A program made the position numbers and the translations under genes. Below are positions 8,506-17,034 of a stretch of DNA of 64,000 nucleotides, piece after piece. Source of the DNA: Ferrovibrio sp. MS7 (GTDB lineage Bacteria; Pseudomonadota; Alphaproteobacteria; Ferrovibrionales; Ferrovibrionaceae); contig NZ_JBBKBA010000001.1 of the NCBI RefSeq assembly GCF_038404985.1, positions 2,508,001 to 2,572,000 on the forward strand. Direction: 5' to 3'. The notes under the pieces were generated by a model, which was not told the DNA's origin, did not search any database, and worked only from the letters and a program-made list of their open reading frames with translations. The number at the start of each line of letters is the position of its first letter. The first letter of the stretch is position 1.

Positions 8506-10455
8506 TTAGCGCAGGCCGGCCGGCGAAGGGATACTGGCACCCGGGTCGCTGCCATTGCGGGCGCGCTGGTATGCCCAGATGCCGATGCCGATGGCCAGGC
8601 CGGCAAAGTCGGTGATGGTCTCCGGCACGATCAGCATGATCGCACCGGCAAACAGCACCACGCGCAGCGGCCAGTTCAGCGGCCCGTTCAGCCAGCCTTC
8701 GGTGGAGCAGGCGAGGAAGAACACGCCGGCCGAAGCGGTGGCGACGACATGCAGGATGGTGAGCAGATCACCCTGCGCCAGCAAGGCCGGGCTGATGAAA
8801 AACATGAACGGCACGATGAAGGTGGCAAGGCCCAGCTTCACCGCGATGATCGAGGTGCGCCACTGGTCCGCCTGGGCTATTGCCGCCGCAGCGAAGGAAG
8901 CCAGCGCCACTGGCGGCGTGATCGAGGAGATCACCGCGTAATAGAAGATGAACATATGCGCCACCAGCGGCTCGATGCCGATGCGGATCAGGCCCGGTGC
9001 CACCACCGACGCCGCCACCGCATAAGCCGCCGTGGTCGGCATGCCCATGCCCAGGATCAGGGAAATGAACATGGCGAAGAACATCGCCAGCACCTGATTT
9101 TCACCGGCGATGCTGAGTATCAGGTGCGAGAAACGGCCGCCGACACCGGTAAGCGCGATGACACCGACAATGATGCCGGCGCAGGCGCAGATCGCCACCA
9201 GCTGCGCTGTCTCGCGCGCCGCCAGGGCCAGGGCATCCAGCGTGGCGCGCGGCCCCATGCGGTGCTCGCGGCTGATCCAGCTTGCCACCAGGGCGGAAAC
9301 CAGGCCGAGCGTGCCGGCGCGGAACTCGGAATAGCCCGCCATCAGCGCCCAGATCAGCACCACGATGGGCGCCAGCAGATAGAGCTTGCGCAGCATGGTG
9401 GTGATCGGCGTCAGTTCGCTGCGCGGCAGGCCGCGCAGGCCATGCTTCACCGCATGCAGGTCGCAATGCACATAGCAGGCGATATAGAACAGCAGGCAGG
9501 GAATGACTGCCGCCAGCGCGATTTCGGTATAGGCGATGCCGGTGATTTCGGCCATCAGGAAGGCGCCGGCGCCCATCACTGGCGGGGTGATCTGGCCGCC
9601 GGTCGACGAAGTGGCCTCGATAGCGCCGGCGGTGGAGCGGTCATAGCCGACACGCCGCATCATCGGGATGGTGATCATGCCGCTGGCCACCACATTGCCG
9701 ACAGCACTGCCGGAAATGGTGCCGAACAGCACGCCTGAAAGCACCGCCACCTTGGCCGGACCGCCGCGCGCCCAGCCGACCAGCGATACCGCGAGGTCGT
9801 TCATGTAGTCGCCGGCCTTGGAGGCGGTGAGGAAGGCGCCGAAGGTGATGAACAGCACGATATAGCTGGAGGATACCTGGGTGGTGACGCCGAAGATGCC
9901 CTGGTCGGAATAGATGTAGGAGAAGAAGAAGGGCAGGCTGTAGCCCTTGTGATAGAGCATGCCCGGCAGCCAGGGGCCGACGAAGCAATACAGAATGAAC
10001 ACGCTGGCGATGATCGGCAGCGCCAGGCCGGCGGTGCGGCGGGTCATCTCCAGGATCAGCAGGGTGCCGATGAAGCCGGCGGCGACATCGCCCGGCTCAT
10101 ACAGCGCACCGGCACGGAATTGCAGTTCATCGATATTGAAGGAGACATAGCCGGCGCAGGCGATGGAAAGCAGGATGAACAGCCAGTCGAGCAAAGGGAT
10201 GCGGTCCAGCGAGCGGCCAGCCTTGGCGGCATAGAGGCCGAAGCAGATCACGCCGCCCCAGCCAACATGGATGGCGCGAAACATGATGGAGTCGATGGGG
10301 AAGGCATTCAGCACCAGCAGGTGAAACACCGTGAAGCTGACGCAGAGCCAATAAAACAGATGCCCAGGCAGGCCGGGCAGGTCGCGCTTGAAGCCGGTGA
10401 ACTCATATTTGTCCGCGGCGGCGAGATCGACGCTTTCCTGCTGTGCCGTTGCCAT
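8506..10455 (-). CDS. TRAP transporter fused permease subunit (4TM-12TM type)
   Basis: A 649-residue polytopic membrane protein. It is the fused DctQM-like form that goes with TAXI receptors: the N-terminal ~150 residues carry the small-subunit helices, and the rest is the large permease with GTISGSAVGNVVASGMITIPMM, STGGQITPPVMGAGAFLMAE and ILGMGMPTTAAYAVAASVVAPGL. These conserved segments line the ion/substrate path. It is co-transcribed with the TAXI receptor upstream (10562-11542) across a hairpin, and with the hydrolase downstream. Substrate unknown; TAXI systems with known ligands carry dicarboxylates or amino acids. Confidence 0.9.
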   Translation of the reverse strand: MATAQQESVDLAAADKYEFTGFKRDLPGLPGHLFYWLCVSFTVFHLLVLNAFPIDSIMFRAIHVGWGGVICFGLYAAKAGRSLDRIPLLDWLFILLSIACAGYVSFNIDELQFRAGALYEPGDVAAGFIGTLLILEMTRRTAGLALPIIASVFILYCFVGPWLPGMLYHKGYSLPFFFSYIYSDQGIFGVTTQVSSSYIVLFITFGAFLTASKAGDYMNDLAVSLVGWARGGPAKVAVLSGVLFGTISGSAVGNVVASGMITIPMMRRVGYDRSTAGAIEATSSTGGQITPPVMGAGAFLMAEITGIAYTEIALAAVIPCLLFYIACYVHCDLHAVKHGLRGLPRSELTPITTMLRKLYLLAPIVVLIWALMAGYSEFRAGTLGLVSALVASWISREHRMGPRATLDALALAARETAQLVAICACAGIIVGVIALTGVGGRFSHLILSIAGENQVLAMFFAMFISLILGMGMPTTAAYAVAASVVAPGLIRIGIEPLVAHMFIFYYAVISSITPPVALASFAAAAIAQADQWRTSIIAVKLGLATFIVPFMFFISPALLAQGDLLTILHVVATASAGVFFLACSTEGWLNGPLNWPLRVVLFAGAIMLIVPETITDFAGLAIGIGIWAYQRARNGSDPGASIPSPAGLR

Positions 10456-10505
10456 GCCTTCCCCCGTGTAATTTTTTGTTTACGCACGCCCTTGATATAA
10501 AAGAG

Positions 10506-10534
10506 GCCGCCATCGTGATTTGCACGATGGCGGC
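10506..10534 (-). promoter_or_regulatory. Hairpin between the TAXI receptor and TRAP permease genes
   Basis: GCCGCCATCGTG (10506-10517) and CACGATGGCGGC (10523-10534) form a perfect 12-bp stem with a 5-base loop. On the transcribed minus strand it is followed by CTCTTTTATA, a modest U-rich run. It sits 27 bases behind the receptor stop and before the permease start, so partial termination or 3' end protection of the receptor mRNA is likely (inference). Confidence 0.6.
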
Positions 10535-10561
10535 GCCCTTATACTTGCAGGATTGTGGCGA

Positions 10562-11542
10562 TCAGCTCGCCGGCGGCATGGCAGCCGGATTCAGCTTGAT
10601 GCCCTTTTCCTGATAGTACTTCACCGCACCCGGATGGAACGGCAGGAAGCCGTTGCGCGACGCATTGGCGGCAATGGTCTCCACAGCGGCGGCATGGCCC
10701 TTGACCATGCGGTCGTTGTTTTCCAGCACCGACTTGACGATCTTGTAGGCGACGTCATCCGGCAGGCTCTTGTGGGCGATGCCGAAATTGTACACGCCGA
10801 CCGTCTTCTGGTCGCCGGGCATCGACTTGTAGGTGCTCTTCGGGATCACGCTGTCGGAAAGTTCCGGCATCGCCTTCTTCAGCATGTCGAGCTGCGCGTC
10901 GGTGAAGGAGATGAAGCGCACCGGGCGCTGGGCCTCGAGTTCCGAATAGGAGGCGATCGGCAGGCCAGCGGCGAAGGCGAAGACATCCAGCAGGCCATCG
11001 GCAAGCTGGTTCTGCATGTCCGAAGCCTGGCCGAAGCGCCAGTTCGCCTTGATGCCGAGCGTATCGAACATCAGCGGGAAGTAGGTGCCCGGCGTGCCCG
11101 CCTTCGGCCCGGCGCCGATATTCTTGCCGGCCATTTCGGCGACGGTCTTGATGCCGGTCTTTTCCGTGGTGACGAAGTGGAACGGCGTGTCATACATCGG
11201 GAACAGGGCGCGGATGTTGGAGAACTTCTTGCCCTTGGTCCACTCGCCGGTGCCGTTCCAGGCCTGCAGCGCGATGCCCATGGTGGTCATGCCGAGTTCG
11301 ATATTGCCGCCTTCCACCAGAATGATGTTCTGGTTCGGGCCCTGGGTCTGCTGCGTCGAGACGTTGATGCCGATGGTGTCGGTGAGCAGGGTTGCCACCA
11401 CACCGCCATAGATGAAGTAGGTACCGCCGACCGAGGCCGTGCCGAGCGTCAGCGACTTCGGCTGCGCCATGGCCGTACCGGCGAGGCCGATAGCGGCAAC
11501 GGCCGCAAACGCAAGGGTCTTCAAGGGCGTGAAACGCGTCAT
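10562..11542 (-). CDS. TAXI-family TRAP transporter solute receptor
   Basis: A 326-residue exported protein. The signal peptide ends near AMA|QPKSLTLG. The mature N-terminus LTLGTASVGGTYFIYGG is the hallmark of TAXI (TRAP-associated extracytoplasmic immunogenic) receptors, which normally partner with fused permeases, as seen next door. On the minus strand the ATG is preceded by GGAGGAACACTAG, a good ribosome site. It is first in its operon. The ligand cannot be predicted. Confidence 0.9.
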   Translation of the reverse strand: MTRFTPLKTLAFAAVAAIGLAGTAMAQPKSLTLGTASVGGTYFIYGGVVATLLTDTIGINVSTQQTQGPNQNIILVEGGNIELGMTTMGIALQAWNGTGEWTKGKKFSNIRALFPMYDTPFHFVTTEKTGIKTVAEMAGKNIGAGPKAGTPGTYFPLMFDTLGIKANWRFGQASDMQNQLADGLLDVFAFAAGLPIASYSELEAQRPVRFISFTDAQLDMLKKAMPELSDSVIPKSTYKSMPGDQKTVGVYNFGIAHKSLPDDVAYKIVKSVLENNDRMVKGHAAAVETIAANASRNGFLPFHPGAVKYYQEKGIKLNPAAMPPAS

Positions 11543-11650
11543 CTAGTGTTCCTCCGGTTTATTATTATCGGTCTTGGGCGCCGCGTAGCGCCCTGCCGCC
11601 GACAACCTTAACCACTGCGCTGCCCCAGGCCAACCCTAAAATCCCCCAGA

Positions 11651-11678
11651 GGTTGGGTGCCTGGGGTTGGGTGCCAGG
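11651..11678. repeat. Tandem 14-bp duplication upstream of the VWA gene
   Basis: GGTTGGGTGCCTGG (11651-11664) is followed at once by GGTTGGGTGCCAGG (11665-11678), 13 of 14 identical. It lies in the intergenic region between the divergent TAXI receptor and VWA genes. It could be slippage or a regulator half-site pair; nothing decides between them. Confidence 0.6.
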
Positions 11679-11738
11679 GTAGTGCGCCTGGGCAGGCTGC
11701 CCTGGCAAACCAGGCACATGGCCTCTATATCTGTTGGC

Positions 11739-12476
11739 ATGACGGATGCGCCGAGTGGCAAGCCAGGACAATCGCTGCCCGCCGCTGCCAATGCGAAGGC
11801 GGTGGAGGCATTTCTGCGCCAGGCGGCTTTGGCGCCGCGCCCGGTGCCGCAGACTGGCCGGGGGCGGCTGATTTTCGCCATGGATGCCACCGCCAGCCGC
11901 GGCGGCACCTGGGCCGAGGCGCAGAAGATTCAGGCCGAGATGTTCAAGGCCGTGGCGGGCCTCGGCGGCCTCGATATCCAGCTCGTCTTCTTCCGTGGCA
12001 TGGGCGAATGCCGGGCCTCGCCCTGGGTGTCGGATGCACAGGCGATGCTGCGGCTGATGCGCCAGGTGGAATGCGTCGGCGGCCATACCCAGATCGAGCG
12101 CGTGTTGCGCCACACCGCGGCCGAAGCGCGAGAGGCGGTGGCGAATGGCGCCCGCGTCAATGCGCTGGTCTATGTCGGCGATTGCCTGGAAGAGAGCCCC
12201 GACGAAGTGGCAGCAAAGGCCGGCGAACTCGGTTTGCTCGGCGTGCCGATCTTCGCCTTCCAGGAAGGCGAGGAACCGACGGCGCGGGCCTGCTTCAAGG
12301 ATATGGCTCGGCTGACGCGCGGCGCTTTCGGTGCTTTCGATGCGGCTTCGGCTGCCACGCTGCTGCAACTGCTCACCGCCGTCGCGGTCTATGCTGCCGG
12401 CGGCTACAAGGCGCTGAGCCAGTATTCCGCCAATGCCGGTGCCGAAGTGCGCCGGCTTACCAGCCAGCTCGGCTAG
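11739..12476 (+). CDS. VWA-domain protein
   Basis: A cytoplasmic protein of about 245 residues. A von Willebrand A-like fold is suggested by GRLIFAMDATASRGGTW, whose DATAS is a DxSxS-type MIDAS metal site, followed by LDIQLVFFRG and ALVYVGDCLEESPDE as the later strands. No signal peptide is seen. The start at 11739 (MTDAPSG) was preferred; an alternative ATG at 11718 adds seven residues, and neither has a strong ribosome site. The J-domain membrane protein follows after three bases, so the two are surely co-expressed and probably act together. Function unknown. Confidence 0.75.
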   Translation: MTDAPSGKPGQSLPAAANAKAVEAFLRQAALAPRPVPQTGRGRLIFAMDATASRGGTWAEAQKIQAEMFKAVAGLGGLDIQLVFFRGMGECRASPWVSDAQAMLRLMRQVECVGGHTQIERVLRHTAAEAREAVANGARVNALVYVGDCLEESPDEVAAKAGELGLLGVPIFAFQEGEEPTARACFKDMARLTRGAFGAFDAASAATLLQLLTAVAVYAAGGYKALSQYSANAGAEVRRLTSQLG

Positions 12477-12479
12477 CCT

Positions 12480-13250
12480 ATGGCTCTGGTCCTCGGCATC
12501 GGGCTCGCCGCCCTGGCGCTGTTCCTGTTCGGCGGCAGGCTGTTCCTGCAGGCTGACCCCAAAGCGCTGGCCAAGGGCATCCGCATCGGGCTCGGCATCG
12601 TGTTGGGCGGCTTGGCCGGCTTCCTGTTCCTGCGTGGCCGCATCGATATGGGCAGCCTGCTGGCGCTGGCTGCGGCGGCGATGTTTGGCAAGGGGCGGCT
12701 GGCCGGGCTGTTTGGCGGCTGGTTCGGCGGCCCCGGCGCCAGTTCCTGGAACCGCGCCCGCACCGGCCATGAGGCCACGAATGGCGGGGCTGGCGGCAGC
12801 ACGGCCGAGGCCGCGCCGCAATCCGCCGTCGAGACCGCCTGGCTGCGCATGCGGCTGGACCATGCCAGCGGCACCATGACCGGCGAGATATTGCAAGGCC
12901 CGCTGGCCGGGCGGCGGCTGGATGATCTGGACCCGCCGGGCCTGTTCGCCCTGCATGCCGCCCTGGGGGCCGAGGACCCGAACGGCATCGCGCTGCTGGA
13001 GGCTTATATGGAGCGCCGGCTGGGGCCTGACTGGCGCGATCAGGCGGGCGAGGGCGGTGCAGCGACAGGCGATGCCGGCAGCATGAGCCGCGAGCAGGCT
13101 TATGCCGTATTGGGGTTGCAGCCAGGGTCGACCGAGGGGGAAATCCGTGCCGCGCATCGTCGCCTGATGCGGACGGCCCATCCCGACCATGGCGGTTCCA
13201 CCTATCTTGCCGCCCAGATCAACCGGGCCAAGGATGTGCTGCTCGGCTGA
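12480..13250 (+). CDS. Membrane protein with C-terminal J domain (DnaJ-like co-chaperone)
   Basis: A 256-residue protein. Residues 1-90 hold two to three hydrophobic segments (LVLGIGLAALALFLFGG, IGLGIVLGGLAGFLFLRG, LLALAAAAMF). A linker follows, then a compact J domain at about 196-256 (QAYAVLGLQPGSTEGEIRAA) with the HPD tripeptide at 234-236, which would stimulate an Hsp70 ATPase. The arrangement (N-terminal membrane anchor, short terminal J domain) resembles Pam18/TIM14-like proteins. It lies three bases behind the VWA gene. Its client is unknown. Confidence 0.8.
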   Translation: MALVLGIGLAALALFLFGGRLFLQADPKALAKGIRIGLGIVLGGLAGFLFLRGRIDMGSLLALAAAAMFGKGRLAGLFGGWFGGPGASSWNRARTGHEATNGGAGGSTAEAAPQSAVETAWLRMRLDHASGTMTGEILQGPLAGRRLDDLDPPGLFALHAALGAEDPNGIALLEAYMERRLGPDWRDQAGEGGAATGDAGSMSREQAYAVLGLQPGSTEGEIRAAHRRLMRTAHPDHGGSTYLAAQINRAKDVLLG

Positions 13251-13346
13251 CGCCGCAATTGGTTGAAATTGTGGGGCGGCGGAGAACGCGCAAGTATGGT
13301 AAATTTCGAGTTATCCGATTCGCCGGGGGACCGAGAGAGCGTATCC

Positions 13347-13838
13347 ATGAAAACTCGAGTCATTGGCCTTGCGGCAATTCTTGTGACCTGTGTTGCAGTC
13401 ACCGGTTGTGCCAACAATCAGCTTACCAGCAGTGGCGGCGGCGCGCGCGCCGACAACGCCTCGCGTGCGGCACCGCCACAGATCGCCGGCATTGCCCTGC
13501 CGGATGGCTACAATCTGGATACCAACCGCACGATCATCCTCGGTGAGGGCGACCGCTGGATCGGCCGGTTGTCCTATGCGATCAATTCCAGCTCCGACGA
13601 CATGTTCGATTTCATGCGCCGCGAGATGCTGAATTACGGCTGGACCGAAGTCGCCGTGGTGCGCTCTGAGATCAGCCAGCTTACCTATCTTTCGGCTGCC
13701 GGTGACCGCGTTGCCTCGATCCTGATCAGCAAGCAGTCGCTCTATGGCTCCAAGGTCGACATGACCGTGTCGCCCGCCGCTGGTGCTGCTTCCGGCGCAG
13801 GCATCGCACCGCCGCGCAGCACCGGCAACCGCCGCTGA
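13347..13838 (+). CDS. Hypothetical lipoprotein
   Basis: A 163-residue protein with a lipoprotein signal: MKTRVIGLAAILVTCVAVTG followed by Cys21 (lipobox VTGC). The mature part has a serine/glycine-rich spacer, then a single small domain (IALPDGYNLDTNRTIILGEGDRWIG ... FMRREMLNYGW ... VASILISKQSLYGSKVDMTV). I do not recognise its family. Starts further upstream (13263, 13296) would bury the signal peptide, so 13347 was chosen. It lies about 100 bases after the J-domain gene and probably has its own promoter. Confidence 0.65.
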   Translation: MKTRVIGLAAILVTCVAVTGCANNQLTSSGGGARADNASRAAPPQIAGIALPDGYNLDTNRTIILGEGDRWIGRLSYAINSSSDDMFDFMRREMLNYGWTEVAVVRSEISQLTYLSAAGDRVASILISKQSLYGSKVDMTVSPAAGAASGAGIAPPRSTGNRR

Positions 13839-13874
13839 TTGGCGTCGCTAACTGGCGCCGCTGATTTGGCGCCA
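13833..13874. repeat. Degenerate 13-14 bp tandem repeat behind the lipoprotein gene
   Basis: Three imperfect units, CGCTGATTGGCGT (13833), CGCTAACTGGCGC (13846) and CGCTGATTTGGCGC (13859), run from the last codons of the lipoprotein gene into the spacer. TGGCGCC (13853-13859) and GGCGCCA (13868-13874) can also pair as a 7-bp stem, so the block may act as a weak terminator. Confidence 0.45.
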
Positions 13875-13921
13875 AGCATAGTGGCGCTTGCATCGCGGGC
13901 AGGGGCGCGGTAGTCAGCCGC

Positions 13922-14848
13922 ATGCTTACCGGCTATCTCGCCGCAGAGGGCTTCGAGCCTGAATTGCGCACAGAATTGCAGGATCGGCGCATCGTCGCCG
14001 AGCATGGCCGCCTGCTGCTGGCGGAAGGCGAGCCTGTGGCGGCCGCCTGGGCAGCGAATATCTGGCATCAGCCGCAGGAATTTCCCATTGCCTCGATCGG
14101 CGAGGCGGCGGGCATCCTGAAAGGCATGCAGCGCAACTGGGCCGCCTATGCGCCGCTGCATCACCGCCGCGCCAAGCTGATCCAGGAAAAACTGCCGCAT
14201 GTTTCGGCCAAGCCGCTGCGCTTCGGCGACTTGCCGCCGAAAGCCCCGATGGGCAGTTTCACCTTGCTGGCACCGGACCGCATGCTGGCATCCGGGCAAT
14301 GCTCAAGCCCGCTGCCGCATGGCGACTGGGCGTTCCAGGAGGACCGCGAGGGACCGCCGAGCCGCGCTTACTTGAAGCTCTGGGAAGCGCTGACCCGCTT
14401 TGCCCTGCTGCATGGCGAGATGCCGAAGCCGGGCGAGGCGACCATTGATCTCGGCGCCTGCCCGGGGGGCTGGACCTGGGTGCTGGCCGGCCTCGGTGCC
14501 CGCGTCGATGCCATCGACAAGGCACCGCTGGCGCCGAATGTCGCCGCCATGCCGGGGGTCACCTGGCGCCAGGGCAGCGCCTTCGCGCTCGATCCGCGCC
14601 AGGAGCCAGCGGTCGACTGGCTCTGTTCCGACGTGATCTGCTATCCGGCCCGGCTGCTGGCCCTGGTGCAGCGCTGGATCGCAGCGGACAAAGCGCTGCG
14701 GATGATCTGCACGCTGAAGTTCCAGGGCGAGACTGACCACGCCACGGCAGCAGCTTTCGCGGCCATTCCCGGCGGCACTTTGCTGCACCTGCACCACAAC
14801 AAGCATGAGCTGACATGGTTGTGGCGCAAGCCGGGCCTGGAAGCCTAA
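13922..14848 (+). CDS. RlmM-like SAM-dependent rRNA 2'-O-methyltransferase
   Basis: A 308-residue protein. The C-terminal half is an FtsJ-type methyltransferase: SAM loop IDLGACPGGWTW at about 175-186, then DAIDKAPL, and a likely K-D-K-E tetrad (Lys152 in AYLKLWEAL, the Asp of WLCSDV, the Lys of CTLKFQGE, the Glu of HHNKHELTW). The N-terminal half is a THUMP-like region. This fits the RlmM (YgdE) group that methylates C2498 of 23S rRNA, though it is shorter than the E. coli enzyme as I recall it. It is a single gene facing the flavoprotein gene at 14946. Confidence 0.75.
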   Translation: MLTGYLAAEGFEPELRTELQDRRIVAEHGRLLLAEGEPVAAAWAANIWHQPQEFPIASIGEAAGILKGMQRNWAAYAPLHHRRAKLIQEKLPHVSAKPLRFGDLPPKAPMGSFTLLAPDRMLASGQCSSPLPHGDWAFQEDREGPPSRAYLKLWEALTRFALLHGEMPKPGEATIDLGACPGGWTWVLAGLGARVDAIDKAPLAPNVAAMPGVTWRQGSAFALDPRQEPAVDWLCSDVICYPARLLALVQRWIAADKALRMICTLKFQGETDHATAAAFAAIPGGTLLHLHHNKHELTWLWRKPGLEA

Positions 14849-14945
14849 CCGAACCGTCACGGATCAGTGCTGGTAGAATCAGGCTCGCCACGCCTATACT
14901 TGCGGCAACGACAACGCGAATAGTCTCACCTTCAGGAGGGGCAGC

Positions 14946-16364
14946 ATGTGGTGGGTGCTGGGTGGGATCGTCGCCATTGCTGGCGGCACCTTTGTTTATT
15001 TCTACGTCTATGACCGTTGGGTGCAGCGCGATCATGCGATCCGCCGCAACTTCCCGATCTATGGCCGTTTCCGCTACATCATGGAGAACCTGGGCGAATA
15101 CTTCCGCCAATACTGGTTCACTGCCGATTGGGAAGAGCGCCCGTTCAACCGCCTGACCCGCGCCTGGGTCTACCGTTCGGCCAAGGCGGTATCGAATTAT
15201 GTTGCCTTCGGCTCCGAGGTGGATGCGCAGCAGCCCGGCCATATCTACTTCCTGCATTCCGCCTTTCCGGTGAATGACGACGAGGCGGAACCCTATACCG
15301 GCAAGTGGATCGGCAAGGGTGTGGTGGCAAACCCGTTCAAGCCGAACAGCTTCTTCAATATCTCCGGCATGTCCTACGGTGCGTTGTCTTCCGCCGCCGT
15401 CACCGCGCTGTCGGAAGGCGCGGCGCTGGCCGGCATCTGGCTCGATACCGGCGAGGGTGGCCTGTCGCCCTATCACCTCAAGGGCAATTGCGACGTGGTG
15501 TTCCAGATCGGCACGGCGAAGTATGGCGTGCGTGACAAGGACGGCCGTCTCGATGAGACCAAGCTTGCCGCCATCGCGGCCTTGCCGCAGGTCAAGATGT
15601 TCTGCGTCAAGCTCAGCCAGGGCGCCAAGCCCGGCCGTGGCGGCATCCTGCCGGCGGCGAAGGTGAATGAGGAGATTGCCGGCATCCGCCTGATCGAGCC
15701 GCACAAGGCGTCGATCTCGCCAAGCCGGCATCCCGAGATCACCGATGTGCGCAGCCTGGTGAATTTCATCGGCCGGGTGCGCGATGTCACCAACAAGCCG
15801 GTTGGCATCAAGATGGCGCTGGGCGACGACAGCTTCATCGACGCCCTGTTCGAGTATCTGCGCGAGCGGCCGATGGAGGCACCGGATTTCATCCAGCTTG
15901 ATGGCGGCGAGGGCGGCACTGGTGCGGCGCCGGCGCCGCTGGCCGATTATGTCGGGCAATCCATCGTGCAGGCTTTGCCGTTGCTGGCGGAGAAGCGGCG
16001 GCAATATGGCCTGCGCAACCGCATCCGCATCATCGCTTCGGGCAAGCTGCTGACGCCGGACAAGGTTGCCTGGGCGCTGTGCCAGGGCGCCGATTTCGTC
16101 GTCTCGGCGCGCGGCTACATGTTCGCGCTCGGCTGCATCCAGGCAATGAAGTGCAATACCGGCCATTGCCCGACCGGCGTGACCTCGAACGAACCGCGCT
16201 TCATGCGCGGCCTTGATCCGGCACGCAAGGCGGTGCGCGTGGCGAACTACGCCAAGGCGGTGCAGCATGACGTGGAAGCCATCGCCCATGCCTGCGGCTG
16301 CAAGAGCCCGCGCGATTTGAAGGCGCATCACGTGCGGGTGCAGGGTGAGACGCTGAAACTCTAG
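14946..16364 (+). CDS. FMN-binding glutamate synthase family protein, membrane anchored
   Basis: A 472-residue protein. One N-terminal transmembrane helix (MWWVLGGIVAIAGGTFVYFYVY) is followed by the FMN-binding TIM barrel of the large glutamate synthase subunit: MSYGALSSAAVTAL, LDTGEGGLSPYHL, IQLDGGEGGTGAAP, and cluster cysteines Cys397, Cys403 and Cys408 in the C-x5-C-x4-C arrangement of a 3Fe-4S site. The glutaminase and beta subunits are absent, so it is not a full GOGAT. Members of this stand-alone group have no settled function. A good AGGAGGGG site precedes the ATG. It converges on the HMCES gene ten bases away. Confidence 0.82.
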   Translation: MWWVLGGIVAIAGGTFVYFYVYDRWVQRDHAIRRNFPIYGRFRYIMENLGEYFRQYWFTADWEERPFNRLTRAWVYRSAKAVSNYVAFGSEVDAQQPGHIYFLHSAFPVNDDEAEPYTGKWIGKGVVANPFKPNSFFNISGMSYGALSSAAVTALSEGAALAGIWLDTGEGGLSPYHLKGNCDVVFQIGTAKYGVRDKDGRLDETKLAAIAALPQVKMFCVKLSQGAKPGRGGILPAAKVNEEIAGIRLIEPHKASISPSRHPEITDVRSLVNFIGRVRDVTNKPVGIKMALGDDSFIDALFEYLRERPMEAPDFIQLDGGEGGTGAAPAPLADYVGQSIVQALPLLAEKRRQYGLRNRIRIIASGKLLTPDKVAWALCQGADFVVSARGYMFALGCIQAMKCNTGHCPTGVTSNEPRFMRGLDPARKAVRVANYAKAVQHDVEAIAHACGCKSPRDLKAHHVRVQGETLKL

Positions 16365-16374
16365 CCCTTGACGC

Positions 16375-17028
16375 TCAGACCAGCGTGGTGGCTACCAGCC
16401 GCTCGAAGCAGCCGGCATCGTCGTGCTTCACGCTGTTGACCCGGTCGCTGACACGGTAGCGTGCCATCGGCTCGTCTGGAAACGGGCGCAGCAGGCCGAT
16501 GGCCGGCGGACCCGGTGTCAGCCAGCTTGCGTAATCCTCCGGCGCCACGATCACCGGCATGCGCTCATGCAGCGGCGCCAGATAGTGGTTGGCGGCGCAG
16601 GTGAGGATGGTGAAGCGCTGGAAGGGCTGGCCCGTCTTGTCGGCAGCGTCTTCCCACAGGCCGGCAAAGGCAAACGGCGTGCCGCCTTTCATGCCGATGC
16701 GCCAGGGCTGCTTGCGTTTCTCGTCAAGTTGCTGCCATTCGTAGAAACTATCCGCCGGCACCAGGCAGCGACGCAAGTTGAGCGCGTCTCGGAATGTCGG
16801 TTTGGTCGCTGCGGTCTCGGCGCGTGCATTGATCAGCGGCGCCCCGTTCGGCCCCTCGAAACCCCAGCGCATGCTGGTGAGGTGGCGGCTGGCTTCGTCC
16901 TGCATCACCACCCAGGCCTGCTGCGTCGGTGCAATATTCCAGCGCGGCGCCACATTCGGGCGTTCAGCCGGATCGAACATCTGCCCCAGCACTTCCATGG
17001 TCACGGTCAAGGCGAAGCGGCCACACAT
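16375..17028 (-). CDS. SOS-response-associated peptidase / abasic-site DNA crosslinker (YedK/HMCES family)
   Basis: A 217-residue protein starting MCGRF, the hallmark of the SRAP family. Cys2 becomes the N-terminal nucleophile after methionine removal and forms a thiazolidine link to abasic sites in single-stranded DNA. Other conserved parts seen: PRWNIAPTQ, RWGFEGP, INARAETAATKPTFRDAL, RCLVPADSFYEW and the late HERMPVIV with the active-site His. It lies seven bases after the stop-proximal end of the next minus-strand gene, so they are probably co-transcribed. No clear LexA box was seen upstream. Confidence 0.92.
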   Translation of the reverse strand: MCGRFALTVTMEVLGQMFDPAERPNVAPRWNIAPTQQAWVVMQDEASRHLTSMRWGFEGPNGAPLINARAETAATKPTFRDALNLRRCLVPADSFYEWQQLDEKRKQPWRIGMKGGTPFAFAGLWEDAADKTGQPFQRFTILTCAANHYLAPLHERMPVIVAPEDYASWLTPGPPAIGLLRPFPDEPMARYRVSDRVNSVKHDDAGCFERLVATTLV

Positions 17029-17034
17029 AGCCGG

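Noticed and set aside
11565-13190. Long open frame on the minus strand (541 codons) over the VWA and J-domain genes
   Set aside because: It is antisense to two well-supported genes. Its translation is low-complexity Ala/Arg/Gln/His-rich sequence without motifs, as expected from the GC-rich codon bias of the real genes.
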